This document shows, one piece after another, positions 51,101-54,485 of a stretch of DNA of 64,000 nucleotides. The translations under genes and the position numbers were made by a program. The notes under the pieces were generated by a model, which was given only the letters and a program-made list of their open reading frames with translations, ran no database searches and had not been told where the DNA came from. Where the stretch lies: the NCBI GenBank assembly GCA_932294295.1, contig OW028581.1, forward strand, positions 8,850,526 through 8,914,525, written 5' to 3'. Source of the DNA: Alitta virens. Taxonomy: Eukaryota > Annelida > Polychaeta > Phyllodocida > Nereididae. Position 1 is the stretch's first letter, and every line of letters starts with the position of its first letter.

Positions 51101-52155
51101 ACATAATTGTTTCTTGGAGATAAAAGTGGGATATTACTCAGCTGGGATGCTAATAGATGGATGAAATGCATGCAGGAGCGAGAAGCACCTCATAAATGGT
51201 GCAAATTGATGGGGGTATACAACATTGTGGAAGCCCCTTGAAAAATATTCATATGGAATACAATTCAGTAGCGGGGATACGGTCTTGAGATCTAGCACGA
51301 ATATGACGCTTAGCAAGCTTACACTGGATATGACGTCATTGTTACACCAGACCCACATATATTGAAACCAAATATAATATGAATAGTAAGGGAGTGATAA
51401 CAGATTAAGTACACACGGGGTCATCAATTTGGCCAGGGTCATCGAAATTCGCCACCCTAAATAAACTATCAAAAACACTTCAATCATGCCTGTCGAAGTG
51501 TTAGAACATTGTCAATGACTTGAAAAGTTAGTTTAGGAACAAATTACAAAATTCCAAGGTGTTTATTTCTGTCTGTGGCGGATGGCAAATTTCAATGACC
51601 CTGAGTGTATCACGAAAATCAGGCTGATTACATGGCCAAAACAAATATGCAAAATGATTCTGTCTTCATAAATAAAACTTCAAATGACAGAGCACATAAA
51701 ATACAAGATGGGAGTTCTTCTGAATTTGCTAAAATACAAGATTGCAAGACTCGTGAAATATACTTGAAAATCTACATTTTGCAGGATTTCTTGTTTCTAA
51801 ATATTGTGTGCATTCGTATTGCAGGAATTTGTTCTTATAGAATATTTCCCAAATATGCAATGGTTAAAATTTCTCATGATGTTCATACTAAATATAGAAT
51901 TTCAACGAGAAGAAATTTCACATCAAAATGATCTCGCGAGTTAATTCAGTTTCCAGAAGAGCAAACGAAATGACACAACCATTGAGCACTGACTTTCAAT
52001 ATTTCAGTCACACAGTCCGCTACCAGGCTAGAGTGAGCCTTGCATTCTTAAATAAGAGGAAAAGTGGAGAAAAACTTCACCTCTAACAAGACAGCGACTG
52101 TGTCAGCATGGCCGTACTGTGAAGCACAATGCAGCGGAGTGTCACCATCATTGTT
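9094..52155 (-). CDS. ANKS1: ANKS1-family scaffold protein gene (ankyrin repeats, tandem SAM, PTB), partial at both ends
   Basis: Twenty exons on the minus strand join in phase to 1,080 codons without a stop. Approximate residue order: ankyrin repeats 1-155; Ser/Pro- and Lys/Glu-rich linker 156-770; alternative segment 774-809; SAM1 about 812-875; SAM2 about 885-945; acidic linker 946-1030; start of a PTB domain from about 1040. The order and the SAM and PTB signatures match the vertebrate ANKS1A (Odin) and ANKS1B (AIDA-1) family. Those are cytoplasmic, membrane-proximal or synaptic adaptors that bind Eph receptors and influence receptor trafficking; AIDA-1 also shuttles to the nucleus. The human proteins are around 1,100-1,250 residues, so most of the protein is here. 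The earliest ankyrin exons and the C-terminal PTB exons are missing. Every border uses GT-AG. Introns reach 15 kb and are full of repeats. Family assignment is firm; the choice between ANKS1A and ANKS1B is not meaningful for an invertebrate orthologue. Confidence 0.95.
9612..9731 (-). CDS. ANKS1: ANKS1 exon: lead-in to the PTB domain
   Basis: A 120-nt exon, phase 0 to phase 0. It encodes [20 protein letters not shown], then [16 protein letters not shown]. It aligns with [35 protein letters not shown] of ANKS1A, the strand that opens the PTB fold. The acceptor is ttttctag and the donor gtaaat. Confidence 0.95.
9955..10030. repeat. Short array of GGGCCGATGTT-like 10-11-mers
   Basis: Seven diverged copies of a unit like GGGCCGATGTT or GGCCAATGTCT in the intron between the exons at 10503 and 9731. 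The half-site CCCAACGTT also occurs near 2230. Confidence 0.75.
10503..10673 (-). CDS. ANKS1: ANKS1 exon: acidic linker between SAM2 and PTB
   Basis: A 171-nt exon, phase 0 to phase 0, encoding 57 residues rich in Asp, Glu and Ser ([20 protein letters not shown], then [17 protein letters not shown]). The corresponding vertebrate linker is poorly conserved. Because phases are symmetrical this exon could be skipped without breaking the frame; whether it is cannot be told from sequence. Confidence 0.88.
11232..11333 (-). CDS. ANKS1: ANKS1 exon: SAM domain 2, C-terminal helix with HRKR
   Basis: A 102-nt exon, phase 0 to phase 0. It encodes [20 protein letters not shown] and ends STDNSG. It matches VQLLGHRKRIIASL of ANKS1A. 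The HRKR cluster at the SAM2 helix has been described as part of a nuclear localisation signal in AIDA-1, and it is intact here. The donor could also be read two bases earlier; GGT|gtaagc was chosen as the better consensus and keeps phase 0. Confidence 0.94.
11453..11589 (-). CDS. ANKS1: ANKS1 exon: SAM domain 2, first part
   Basis: A 137-nt exon, phase 1 in and phase 0 out. It encodes [20 protein letters not shown], then [19 protein letters not shown]. It corresponds to PSVPSWLDSLGLQDYVHSF and the NLWELEL helix of SAM2 in ANKS1A. Tandem SAM domains in this family pack together and mediate heterotypic SAM contacts, for example with Eph receptors. Confidence 0.96.
12498..12609 (-). CDS. ANKS1: ANKS1 exon: SAM domain 1, second half
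   Basis: A 112-nt exon, phase 0 in and phase 1 out. It encodes [20 protein letters not shown] followed by [17 protein letters not shown]. It aligns with [26 protein letters not shown] in ANKS1A and completes SAM1 with its C-terminal helix. The acceptor is tttttcacag. Confidence 0.95.
13364..13461 (-). CDS. ANKS1: ANKS1 exon: SAM domain 1, first half
   Basis: A 98-nt exon, phase 1 in and phase 0 out. It encodes [20 protein letters not shown] followed by [10 protein letters not shown], an unmistakable SAM-domain start that is almost residue-for-residue the [16 protein letters not shown] segment of ANKS1A. The donor is gtaagt. Confidence 0.96.
13789..13882 (-). CDS. ANKS1: ANKS1 alternative exon B ([10 protein letters not shown] form)
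   Basis: A 94-nt exon, phase 0 in and phase 1 out. It encodes [20 protein letters not shown] and ends [11 protein letters not shown] plus G. Its first twelve residues match exon A almost position by position with conservative changes (E/D, L/V, S/A, Y/F), and its tail EDELARM resembles EDRLLRI. The acceptor is gttgctag and the donor gtagaa. Either A or B joins in frame to the SAM1 exon; using neither shifts the frame. Confidence 0.85.
13890..15440. other. Intron between the two alternative exons
   Basis: About 1.6 kb without mobile-element ends or tandem repeats. If the exon pair is mutually exclusive, regulatory elements or pairing sequences would be expected in or beside this stretch; none is obvious by eye. 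Confidence 0.5.
15449..15557 (-). CDS. ANKS1: ANKS1 alternative exon A ([10 protein letters not shown] form)
   Basis: A 109-nt exon, phase 0 in and phase 1 out. It encodes [19 protein letters not shown] and ends [12 protein letters not shown] plus G. It corresponds to the IEKIMSSIGEGIDF helix that precedes SAM1 in vertebrates. It is homologous to exon B at 13789-13882. The two cannot be spliced together because the joint creates an in-frame TGA at the third codon. Confidence 0.88.
15955..16143 (-). CDS. ANKS1: ANKS1 exon: polyproline start, ends EWAK before the alternative exons
   Basis: A 189-nt exon, phase 0 to phase 0, encoding 63 residues. It begins [11 protein letters not shown], a possible profilin, EVH1 or SH3 ligand, runs through a Thr-rich stretch ([14 protein letters not shown]) and ends DENAEWAK. 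The terminal EW aligns with SEWDEIEKIM of ANKS1A, so the following exon must supply the IEKIM-like helix. Both candidates downstream do. Confidence 0.9.
16477..17263. repeat. 23-bp minisatellite, about 34 copies
   Basis: Head-to-tail units of AACAGGCTCTGAAATACTTTGCC with a minority variant CTGTACTACTTTGCC and an ACCGG variant. It lies in the intron between exons 17485-17741 and 15955-16143. Three units make 69 nt, so open frames with a 23-residue period appear on the minus strand; they are artefacts. Variants are clustered, which suggests segmental amplification of small blocks. Confidence 0.95.
17485..17741 (-). CDS. ANKS1: ANKS1 exon: basic linker with SRSNSD motif
   Basis: A 257-nt exon, phase 1 in and phase 0 out. 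It contains [19 protein letters not shown], a run of five Glu ([10 protein letters not shown]) and [12 protein letters not shown]. The SRSNSD segment resembles the conserved SRSLSKSDSD stretch upstream of SAM1 in ANKS1A. YDNL is a second YDN motif like the one at 37.8 kb. Splice sites are cattacag and gtcaga. Confidence 0.9.
18473..18590 (-). mobile_element. SINE-like repeat copy
   Basis: Reverse copy of the GTAATGATGAGATGATAAG family, ending in a CATTGAGGCAATATAAC tail. It follows a stretch (about 18300-18375) that ends TTCAAATTCAAATTCAATC, like a LINE 3' end. Confidence 0.7.
18608..18822 (+). repeat. Interspersed repeat, inverted partner at 59.5-59.7 kb
   Basis: About 215 bp beginning AAAGCTCCACTGTCTGTC and ending near a GTGACGTCATC motif, present in reverse orientation at 59529-59742 with good similarity along its length. 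Type unknown. Confidence 0.75.
19338..19360. repeat. (CTG)n microsatellite
   Basis: Eight CTG triplets in an intron. Confidence 0.95.
20228..20400 (+). mobile_element. SINE-like repeat copy with following tRNA-like stretch
   Basis: Forward copy of the GTAATGATGAGATGATAAG family following (TTGAA)3. Just downstream (20445-20525) is a B-box-like GGGTTCAAAACCC, then a second partial reverse copy (about 20580-20700). The cluster probably reflects repeated insertion or a longer composite SINE. Confidence 0.65.
20815..20885 (-). mobile_element. tRNA-like SINE head fragment
   Basis: On the minus strand an A-box-like TAGTGGTTCGAGTG is followed by a B-box-like GAGTTCAATTCCC at tRNA-like spacing. The stem complementarity of a working tRNA gene is not apparent. 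Confidence 0.45.
20955..22440. repeat. 1.5-kb trinucleotide array of mixed CTA and CTC triplets
   Basis: About 495 consecutive triplets, nearly all CTA or CTC (one AGT-containing interruption near 22326). The two triplets are arranged in recurring higher-order blocks, for example about 27 triplets (81 bp) near the right end. Translation gives an artefactual 500-residue Leu run on the plus strand and Val/Gly on the minus strand. It sits in the 15-kb intron. Confidence 0.97.
22720..22790. repeat. (GATA)n then (GACT)n microsatellite
   Basis: Adjacent TAGA-type and GACT-type tetranucleotide runs. Confidence 0.9.
23677..23898 (-). mobile_element. Full-length tRNA-derived SINE with 14-bp target-site duplication
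   Basis: The insert occupies 23691-23884, flanked by perfect duplications of TAGATAGTTGGAAT. On the minus strand it begins GGGGGCCTAGCTCAGTGGTA (A box) and carries GGGTTCACTTCCC (B box). The tRNA-like head has a CTTCCAA loop resembling a Gly-TCC anticodon loop. A tRNA-unrelated body and 3' tail follow. Related copies interrupt each other at 54.5-55.8 kb. Confidence 0.92.
24644..26248. repeat. 110-bp minisatellite, about 14.5 copies
   Basis: Head-to-tail 110-bp units with only a few differences. Each includes GGGCTTTGAACCCATGC, which resembles a tRNA T-arm/B box, and CATCCCATGTGATGGGACA, which contains the inverted arms CCCAT/ATGGG. Overlapping minus-strand open frames with a 110-nt offset are artefacts. 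A lone diverged copy lies at 53068-53125, so the array probably arose by amplifying a dispersed element. Confidence 0.96.
26390..28025 (-). mobile_element. SINE-like repeat split by a LINE insertion
   Basis: The left part (to 26495) carries the CTGAGGCAAGTAAATAACC and GGGGTAAATGT blocks and stops at CATCT. The right part (from 27935) resumes at ATCTCATCATCATGTC. Joined, they match the uninterrupted copy at about 4840-4945. Confidence 0.8.
26496..27934 (+). mobile_element. 5'-truncated, degraded LINE (non-LTR retrotransposon) with reverse-transcriptase remnants
   Basis: A 161-codon open stretch (26523-27008) carries RT motifs, notably [19 protein letters not shown] and [16 protein letters not shown]. 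After a stop the next RT block LDIKKAFD and a [16 protein letters not shown] helix follow. The catalytic (F/Y)xDD box is missing. [20 protein letters not shown] and, near the end, [18 protein letters not shown] come from the C-terminal region. The 3' end is AATAAAAATTTGAATTGAAT, a short TTGAA-repeat tail. Flanking ATCT (26492-26495 and 27935-27938) is a likely short target-site duplication. Several stops and an internal deletion show it is dead. The form resembles Jockey/CR1-like clades; the clade is not determined. Confidence 0.88.
28410..30132. mobile_element. Pogo/Tc1-mariner-like non-autonomous element with 17-bp subterminal arrays
   Basis: TA-CAGTCGGCCC on the left (28410-28421) and GGTCCGACTG-TA on the right (30121-30132) are inverted ends with TA on both sides. 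Inside the left end about 36 imperfect copies of GGTTATAACGAAAGTCT (17 bp) run to about 29050. Inside the right end about 15 copies of AAGACCACCTCATTATT (17 bp) run at 29614-29880. No transposase frame was found. It may be one element or two neighbouring ones, because the two arrays differ in sequence. Confidence 0.55.
30608..30650. repeat. (GACT)n microsatellite
   Basis: Five or more TGAC units; a diverged stretch with GACTGAC runs follows to about 30770. Confidence 0.85.
31046..31345 (-). repeat. 17-bp tandem array, reverse orientation, interrupted
   Basis: About nine units of AAGACCACCTCACTATT at 31046-31200, then scattered units to 31345. Same family as at 4.4 and 29.7 kb. Confidence 0.85.
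31386..31442. repeat. (GATA)/(GACA) microsatellite
   Basis: Mixed TAGA and CAGA tetranucleotides. Confidence 0.9.
32150..32530. repeat. Cryptic (ATTC)n clusters
   Basis: Several short runs of CATT units separated by 30-60 bp of unrelated AT-rich sequence. Confidence 0.8.
33065..33263 (-). CDS. ANKS1: ANKS1 exon: linker
   Basis: A 199-nt exon, phase 0 in and phase 1 out. It encodes [20 protein letters not shown], then an acidic stretch ending NGNDPFL. It precedes a 15-kb repeat-filled intron. The next accepted exon (17485-17741) has the complementary phase, but a small exon missed inside that intron cannot be excluded. Confidence 0.87.
33433..33850. mobile_element. Tc1-like MITE
   Basis: Inverted ends CAGTACTGTGCAAAAGTCTT and AAGACTTTTACACAGTACTG. 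The right end is followed by TA and the left is preceded by TG, a decayed TA. The ends have the form typical of Tc1 elements in animals. The 418-bp interior has no intact transposase. It lies in the intron between exons 34120 and 33263. Confidence 0.85.
34120..34454 (-). CDS. ANKS1: ANKS1 exon: Ser-rich and Pro-rich linker
   Basis: A 335-nt exon, phase 1 in and phase 0 out, encoding about 112 residues. A Ser/Asp/Arg-rich first half includes RRLSEGS, a possible basophilic kinase site. A Pro-rich second half reads [20 protein letters not shown]. It ends in a helix ([14 protein letters not shown]). The acceptor follows a strong pyrimidine tract and the donor is gtaagtg. Function is inferred to be a disordered tether with docking motifs. 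Confidence 0.88.
35655..35990. repeat. (AATC)n clusters next to an exon donor
   Basis: Four short runs of CAAT repeats, the last ending within about 10 bases of the 35992 exon border. Confidence 0.85.
35992..36310 (-). CDS. ANKS1: ANKS1 exon: Lys/Glu-rich, probably coiled or disordered linker
   Basis: A 319-nt exon, phase 0 in and phase 1 out, encoding 106 residues. It opens with basic [16 protein letters not shown], a possible nuclear-localisation-like or PxxP segment, and continues as strongly charged helix-prone sequence rich in Lys, Glu, Asp and Ser. The donor lies right beside an (AATC)n microsatellite. There is no recognisable domain; the region is expected to be flexible in this family. 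Confidence 0.88.
36440..36606 (-). CDS. ANKS1: ANKS1 exon: Ser/Pro-rich linker
   Basis: A 167-nt exon, phase 1 in and phase 0 out. It is Ser-rich and contains [16 protein letters not shown], a cluster of Ser-Pro sites that proline-directed kinases could use. No folded domain is seen. The acceptor is gtgttgcag and the donor gtaagtag. Confidence 0.85.
36712..36806 (+). mobile_element. SINE-like repeat fragment
   Basis: Forward fragment with TAGTCAGCTTATATGACCAG and GTAATGATGAGATGATAAG, in the intron between exons 37099 and 36606. Confidence 0.75.
37099..37229 (-). CDS. ANKS1: ANKS1 exon: linker
   Basis: A 131-nt exon, phase 2 in and phase 1 out, giving 43 complete codons plus split codons at both ends. 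It encodes Pro- and His-containing linker ([20 protein letters not shown], then [12 protein letters not shown]). No domain is recognised. Assignment rests on phase compatibility with both neighbours, consensus splice sites (gtttcag acceptor, gtaagt donor) and the open frame. Confidence 0.8.
37690..37936 (-). CDS. ANKS1: ANKS1 exon: linker with YDNV and PPPKP motifs
   Basis: A 247-nt exon, phase 1 in and phase 2 out, encoding about 82 residues. Low-complexity Ser-rich sequence surrounds [13 protein letters not shown], followed by an Arg/Asp/His-rich stretch ([19 protein letters not shown]). YDNV fits a Grb2-type SH2-binding site (YxNx) once phosphorylated, and PPPKP fits an SH3 ligand. Both are inferences from motif form. 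The vertebrate linker also carries tyrosine motifs in this region, but the alignment here is poor. Confidence 0.88.
38220..38290 (-). mobile_element. tRNA-like SINE fragment
   Basis: The minus strand reads an A-box-like TAGCTGGTCTATTGGTTAAG and a B-box-like CAGGTTCAATGC at tRNA spacing. It is not a functional tRNA. Confidence 0.5.
38298..38510. mobile_element. 213-bp MITE with TA duplications
   Basis: TA-CACCATTTT on the left and AATGGAGTG-TA on the right. Inner arms of about 30 bp (around GCCATGTTGG and TTTTTGCCTCATTGACCTC) are nearly perfect inverted repeats. A GTGACGTCATC motif is inside. Probably Tc1/mariner-derived. Confidence 0.8.
38860..39620. other. Low-repeat intronic stretch, possible conserved noncoding DNA
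   Basis: About 760 bp without detectable repeats and with homeodomain-like TAATTG/CAATTA motifs (for example TTAATTGCCTAATG). No supported exon. Enhancer activity is only a guess based on composition. Confidence 0.2.
39648..40240. mobile_element. MITE family member 1 (carries SINE fragment)
   Basis: Left end AATGTCCACTTGTTTTGG and right end AATAAGTGGATATTTATT are inverted. It shares the segments AAAGTTGGGCTTTG and TAGCAAATGGCCATAA with copies at 60075-60460 and 61037-61275. A SINE-like fragment with CTATGCTGAGG (39815-39870) is inside. Confidence 0.7.
40802..40903 (-). CDS. ANKS1: ANKS1 exon: last ankyrin repeat and capping helix
   Basis: A 102-nt exon, phase 1 in and phase 1 out. It completes Gly from the previous exon and encodes [20 protein letters not shown] followed by [13 protein letters not shown]. 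The NRTPLEV core is the final degenerate ankyrin repeat. The SQ-IxxxI helix aligns with the capping segment (SQKSQQIAALIEDH) of ANKS1A, after which conservation drops. Confidence 0.92.
41028..41103 (-). CDS. ANKS1: ANKS1 exon: ankyrin repeat
   Basis: A 76-nt exon, phase 0 in and phase 1 out. It encodes [18 protein letters not shown] followed by VKLLLEN, a near-exact match to the [19 protein letters not shown] repeat of human ANKS1A. The acceptor has a clean T-rich tract (cctttttcag) and the donor is gtaagc. Confidence 0.95.
41601..42547. mobile_element. Mariner-like non-autonomous element with 27-bp perfect terminal inverted repeats
   Basis: TA-CAGGGTGCGCCATAAAAACT at the left and the exact reverse complement AGTTTTTATGGCGCACCCTG-TA at the right. 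Identity extends 27 bases. The 943-bp interior has no transposase frame. The perfect ends suggest recent movement relative to other elements here. It occupies the intron between ankyrin exons 44158 and 41103, next to the candidate exon at 42757-43011. Confidence 0.92.
42757..43011 (-). CDS. Candidate cassette or alternative terminal exon in the ankyrin region (unrecognised)
   Basis: An open segment of 84 codons on the gene strand sits in the intron between exons 44158-44379 and 41028-41103. It starts right after an AG (ttattatag|GTG) and runs to TAG. It encodes [17 protein letters not shown], then [16 protein letters not shown] and a basic CRSKRKR. GC- and CpG-rich codon use resembles the ANKS1 exons and not the surrounding intron. 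Entering in phase 0 would match the upstream exon. A possible donor (CCAGTC|GTAAAC) just before the stop would also leave in phase 0. There is no ATG at its head. Either a cassette or an alternative 3' end is possible; the acceptor is weak and no homologue is recognised. Confidence 0.35.
   Translation of the reverse strand: MATVANLHKSNSRSQIVAQGVVERIRLSYTGDSSDSGHESFNPNTGSSWPEREVTWDNLLDPRTPDFCRSKRKRNIAQPVVNIK
44158..44379 (-). CDS. ANKS1: ANKS1 exon: two ankyrin repeats
   Basis: A 222-nt exon, phase 0 to phase 0. Its 74 residues cover the end of one ankyrin repeat and two further repeats, with [24 protein letters not shown], then [15 protein letters not shown] and LLEAGLDIN. The N-terminal IRNFKDES junction continues directly from the previous exon, as in human ANKS1A. 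This is the most conserved exon in the window and on its own identifies the family. Confidence 0.96.
44521..44565. repeat. (CAGA)n/(TAGA)n microsatellite
   Basis: Seven ACAG units followed by four GATA units. Confidence 0.92.
44753..44915. mobile_element. hAT-type MITE with 8-bp duplication and G/C runs
   Basis: The 147-bp element (44761-44907) starts CAGGGGCCCCGTTT and ends AAACGGGGCCCATG, flanked by perfect CAATATAC duplications. The interior has G runs of 8-10 and a C run of 14 on the same strand, so the strands could form G-quadruplex or hairpin structures. Confidence 0.88.
45900..47472 (+). repeat. 93-bp GC-rich minisatellite, about 17 copies
   Basis: Units of 93 bp, exactly 31 codons, keep one frame open for 479 residues on the plus strand with a repeating [10 protein letters not shown] and [16 protein letters not shown] pattern. 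Each unit contains the near-palindrome GCGGCAGC-G-GCTGCCGC. Some units pair into larger blocks that are themselves duplicated (for example 46.0-46.5 and 46.6-47.0 kb). The frame is most simply a by-product of the period; there is no sign of splicing or initiation context. Confidence 0.93.
47505..47640 (-). mobile_element. tRNA-like SINE fragment
   Basis: On the minus strand an A-box-like TGGCCAAGTAGGAAGAGTGC and a B-box-like GGGTTCAATACTC lie at tRNA spacing. It sits just inside the left array of the 4.9-kb unit. Confidence 0.5.
48093..48175 (+). CDS. Candidate plus-strand exon 1 of an unrecognised gene inside the 45.8-50.6 kb unit
   Basis: An AG after a long pyrimidine run (tccactctgcag) opens an 83-nt segment ending at AAG|gtgaac. 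Read with two leading bases it gives [20 protein letters not shown] then QGLACYK. It ends in phase 0, compatible with the candidate exon at 49244. Support is limited to the splice-site quality, the open frame and the phase match. It could be chance. Confidence 0.25.
49244..49411 (+). CDS. Candidate plus-strand terminal exon, unrecognised protein
   Basis: After ttgatctttcag an open stretch of 55 codons ends in TGA. It reads [20 protein letters not shown], then [20 protein letters not shown] and an Ala/Glu/Asn tail. The sequence is hydrophilic and protein-like, unlike the AT-rich surroundings, and an AATAAA lies about 40 bases downstream (49453-49458). It could be the last exon of a gene carried by the surrounding element, a transposase fragment or a captured host exon. 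I do not recognise the family. Confidence 0.35.
   Translation, partial: KLLEDKIPTISDSEIETTTKRWFKTGSDRDIGRKQRFLTGEKKAEAAQANNLNGN
49453..49458 (+). terminator. Possible poly(A) signal for the 49.2-49.4 kb exon
   Basis: AATAAA lies 42 bases after the TGA of the candidate exon, followed by a T-rich run. Such hexamers are common by chance in AT-rich DNA, so this matters only if the exon is real. Confidence 0.25.
49640..50620. repeat. 155-178-bp GC-rich tandem repeat, about five copies
   Basis: Units start near 49688, 49844, 50021, 50199 and 50368 with GTGGGCCGCCACAGAACCGT-like sequence and vary in length. Subunits GGGCCGGAGGTTGTC and CCAATGGGCCGCC recur within units. Open frames on both strands follow the repeats and have no independent support. 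Confidence 0.88.
50641..52080. other. Intronic sequence, no supported feature
   Basis: No splice-bounded open frame and no recognised repeat. Small open frames here have no supporting evidence. Confidence 0.5.
52081..52155 (-). CDS. ANKS1: ANKS1 exon: ankyrin repeat (most upstream exon visible)
   Basis: A 75-nt exon, phase 0 to phase 0, encodes an ankyrin-repeat helix pair beginning [16 protein letters not shown] and ending in VLLE. The TPLHCA core followed by a YGH turn is the ankyrin consensus, and it aligns with the NNDNETALHCAAQYGH repeat of human ANKS1A. The acceptor (ttatatttcag) and donor (gtgaag) are good. Earlier repeats and the start codon were not found between here and the right edge. 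Confidence 0.93.
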
Positions 52156-52356
52156 CTGAAATATAAATGAAAATGTTATTCATCAATGTATCAAAGAATA
52201 ATATTGTAAAAGATGACGATAATATTCATTATGGCATACCAATAAGAGGGACAATCATTAGCAATTAATGCATAATGGTCTGTCAATAATAGAAGTTTCT
52301 TAATGGAATATTTAATTTGGAACCCAAAATTCAAGGCCTCTTTGAGAATCACTGAC

Positions 52357-52600
52357 GTGGTGGTCTTAATATTGAGGTGGTCTTAACATTTGGTGGTCTT
52401 AATGGTGGGTTACCCTGTATTATGTATATCTTGTTATAGAATAAGTAAATACATTGGGAAAATAAATCTGCAACAGATTTGAACAATCCACAATGAATTT
52501 GGACAAGAAATAATATTCGTAGCTGAGCAATATAAGGTTCAACCCACAATTAGAAACAACAACCACCCTTAGTAAGGAATCAGAGGTGGTCTTAATATTG
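52357..52600 (+). repeat. Dispersed units of the 17-bp family
   Basis: Three units of GGTGGTCTTAATATTGA type at 52357-52410 and one at about 52585, just upstream (in gene orientation) of the 52155 exon. Confidence 0.7.
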
Positions 52601-53067
52601 AGGAAATTGAGGGGTCACAGGGTGTTAATTGGAAGTTACTACTGCATACTATAGATGGTAATTAATTTCACATTCCTTTACCCATGAGCAATGTTGATAG
52701 ACAGTTGATAAATATATATCAACAAAGATATCATATTTCATTCAATAGTCATAAATATGAAAGGAGCACCGAGTATTAAGTTCAATGCTCTCCATATCTA
52801 AGACTGTCATATCAATTCTATGTTATCCTGACAAACTGCCCTAAAATCAACAACAAAATGAACAATTCATCTTCATAGATGACAAGTATGAATTCCATCA
52901 ATGATTGGAACCTCATGATTGGATGATTTGTTCATGAGAGAGGTCATTCAGAAGATGAATGTGTTTGCGGCCCAGTTGGTAAAGTCTACGGTGGGCCCCG
53001 GTTTATATAAACAAATACAATTCAGCAATCGCCACAAGAAGCAACTTGACTCACAATTTATGATCAT

Positions 53068-53125
53068 GATATGATGATCCCAATGGCAGGTGATAAGACA
53101 GGGACTGACATGTTGCTCATACAAA
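53068..53125 (+). repeat. Single copy related to the 110-bp minisatellite
   Basis: ATGATGATCCCAATGGCAGG and GACAGGGACTGACATGTTGC match the 24.6-26.2 kb unit with differences. Confidence 0.7.
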
Positions 53126-54485
53126 GTGAAGAAGATGGCAAAGCAAATTTCTTTCTATTGTTTTTAAAATTTTTAGTCCAACGTGCATCGTTTAAGATTC
53201 ATAAATCAGTTAAACAGATTCAAACAATAACATAAACTGAGAAAAAAATTCCTCACACAATCGACCAAACCAACCCACCTATGTATTATTGATAATTTGT
53301 TTAGACAAACCATTATTGCAAGTGGGGAATATTATGCATTATTTTGTGTCTATAATTCCTTCATTGATTTATTTTCAATGATGTCCTTCAATATTTTGCT
53401 ACCACATTCGTGTCGTAAGTGCCACTTTTCCCCATAACTAATCAGTAAACAATCACTAAACAATCTATTTCAATGCAGTCATCATGGCCAGTACTTGCCA
53501 TTGACGAGAATTGTAAAAAGATATTAAATTTCCTTGGCATCTATAGAACAAATGACAACCTTTAATAAAAAAAATCTACACCAAACAACTTTACCCAATA
53601 GTGGATTTTCACGGAAGGTTCTCTGTATTTCCACCAGGTGGCTAAAACAGAATACTGCAATTCTATTGGCTGAAAATGTTCCCGCCCTTGGCTGTAATTG
53701 GCTGAAGCAAAGTGCATCCAAGCAGCAGTATTTTAGTGCATTTTACTGTATATTTGACACTTTATCATTTAGTTGATGTTTGTTATTATTCTGAGAAAGT
53801 CATATTTATGGAATCAGTTAGTTATTACCTACTGTGTCTAAAAAGCAAAATGAGTAATAAGAGGAGAGGGAAGACTTATGTCCAGCTGAATTCAGGGCTG
53901 TTCAGTGAAAAGACTCTATAGACCAACAAGTCAGCATAAACACAATAATTTTTTCCTATAATCTTGCTACTTTATCAGATAACATCACATCCACAAGTAG
54001 ATGAAAAACATCACTAGACAATGGGGGTTTTCCCAGCACCTCTAATATTGCTTTTACCCCCTCTGCACCCTTGTATCAATTCCCAGGGGTTCTGGCAAAC
54101 AGGGGCATTCCTTTAGCCAGCTGTGCCACAGGACTGTGTCACATGACTGTCACATGACTCATTGGGGTGTTGCACTGACCTATTGACCCAAATCTGATCC
54201 ACAGCAGGATCCAGGTCACTGAGAACAGCTTTGGGGGTAAACAATTTGTCTTCATCAAATTTAGACCACCAAGAAGGGGAATAACCTGCTTTAAAATATC
54301 AGGTTAAGGATGACTCTGTGGGATAGGAGTTTGCTTTGCTGAATAGAATAGAATAGAAAATAGAACAACTCCTGTAGAATATAACAAAACAATAATTCAA
54401 ACAGAATTGAATTGAATAGAATAAGTCCACTTTGGACATCTGAACAGAATAAATAATTCTTAGACAACAGGGCTTTATGTCATGT

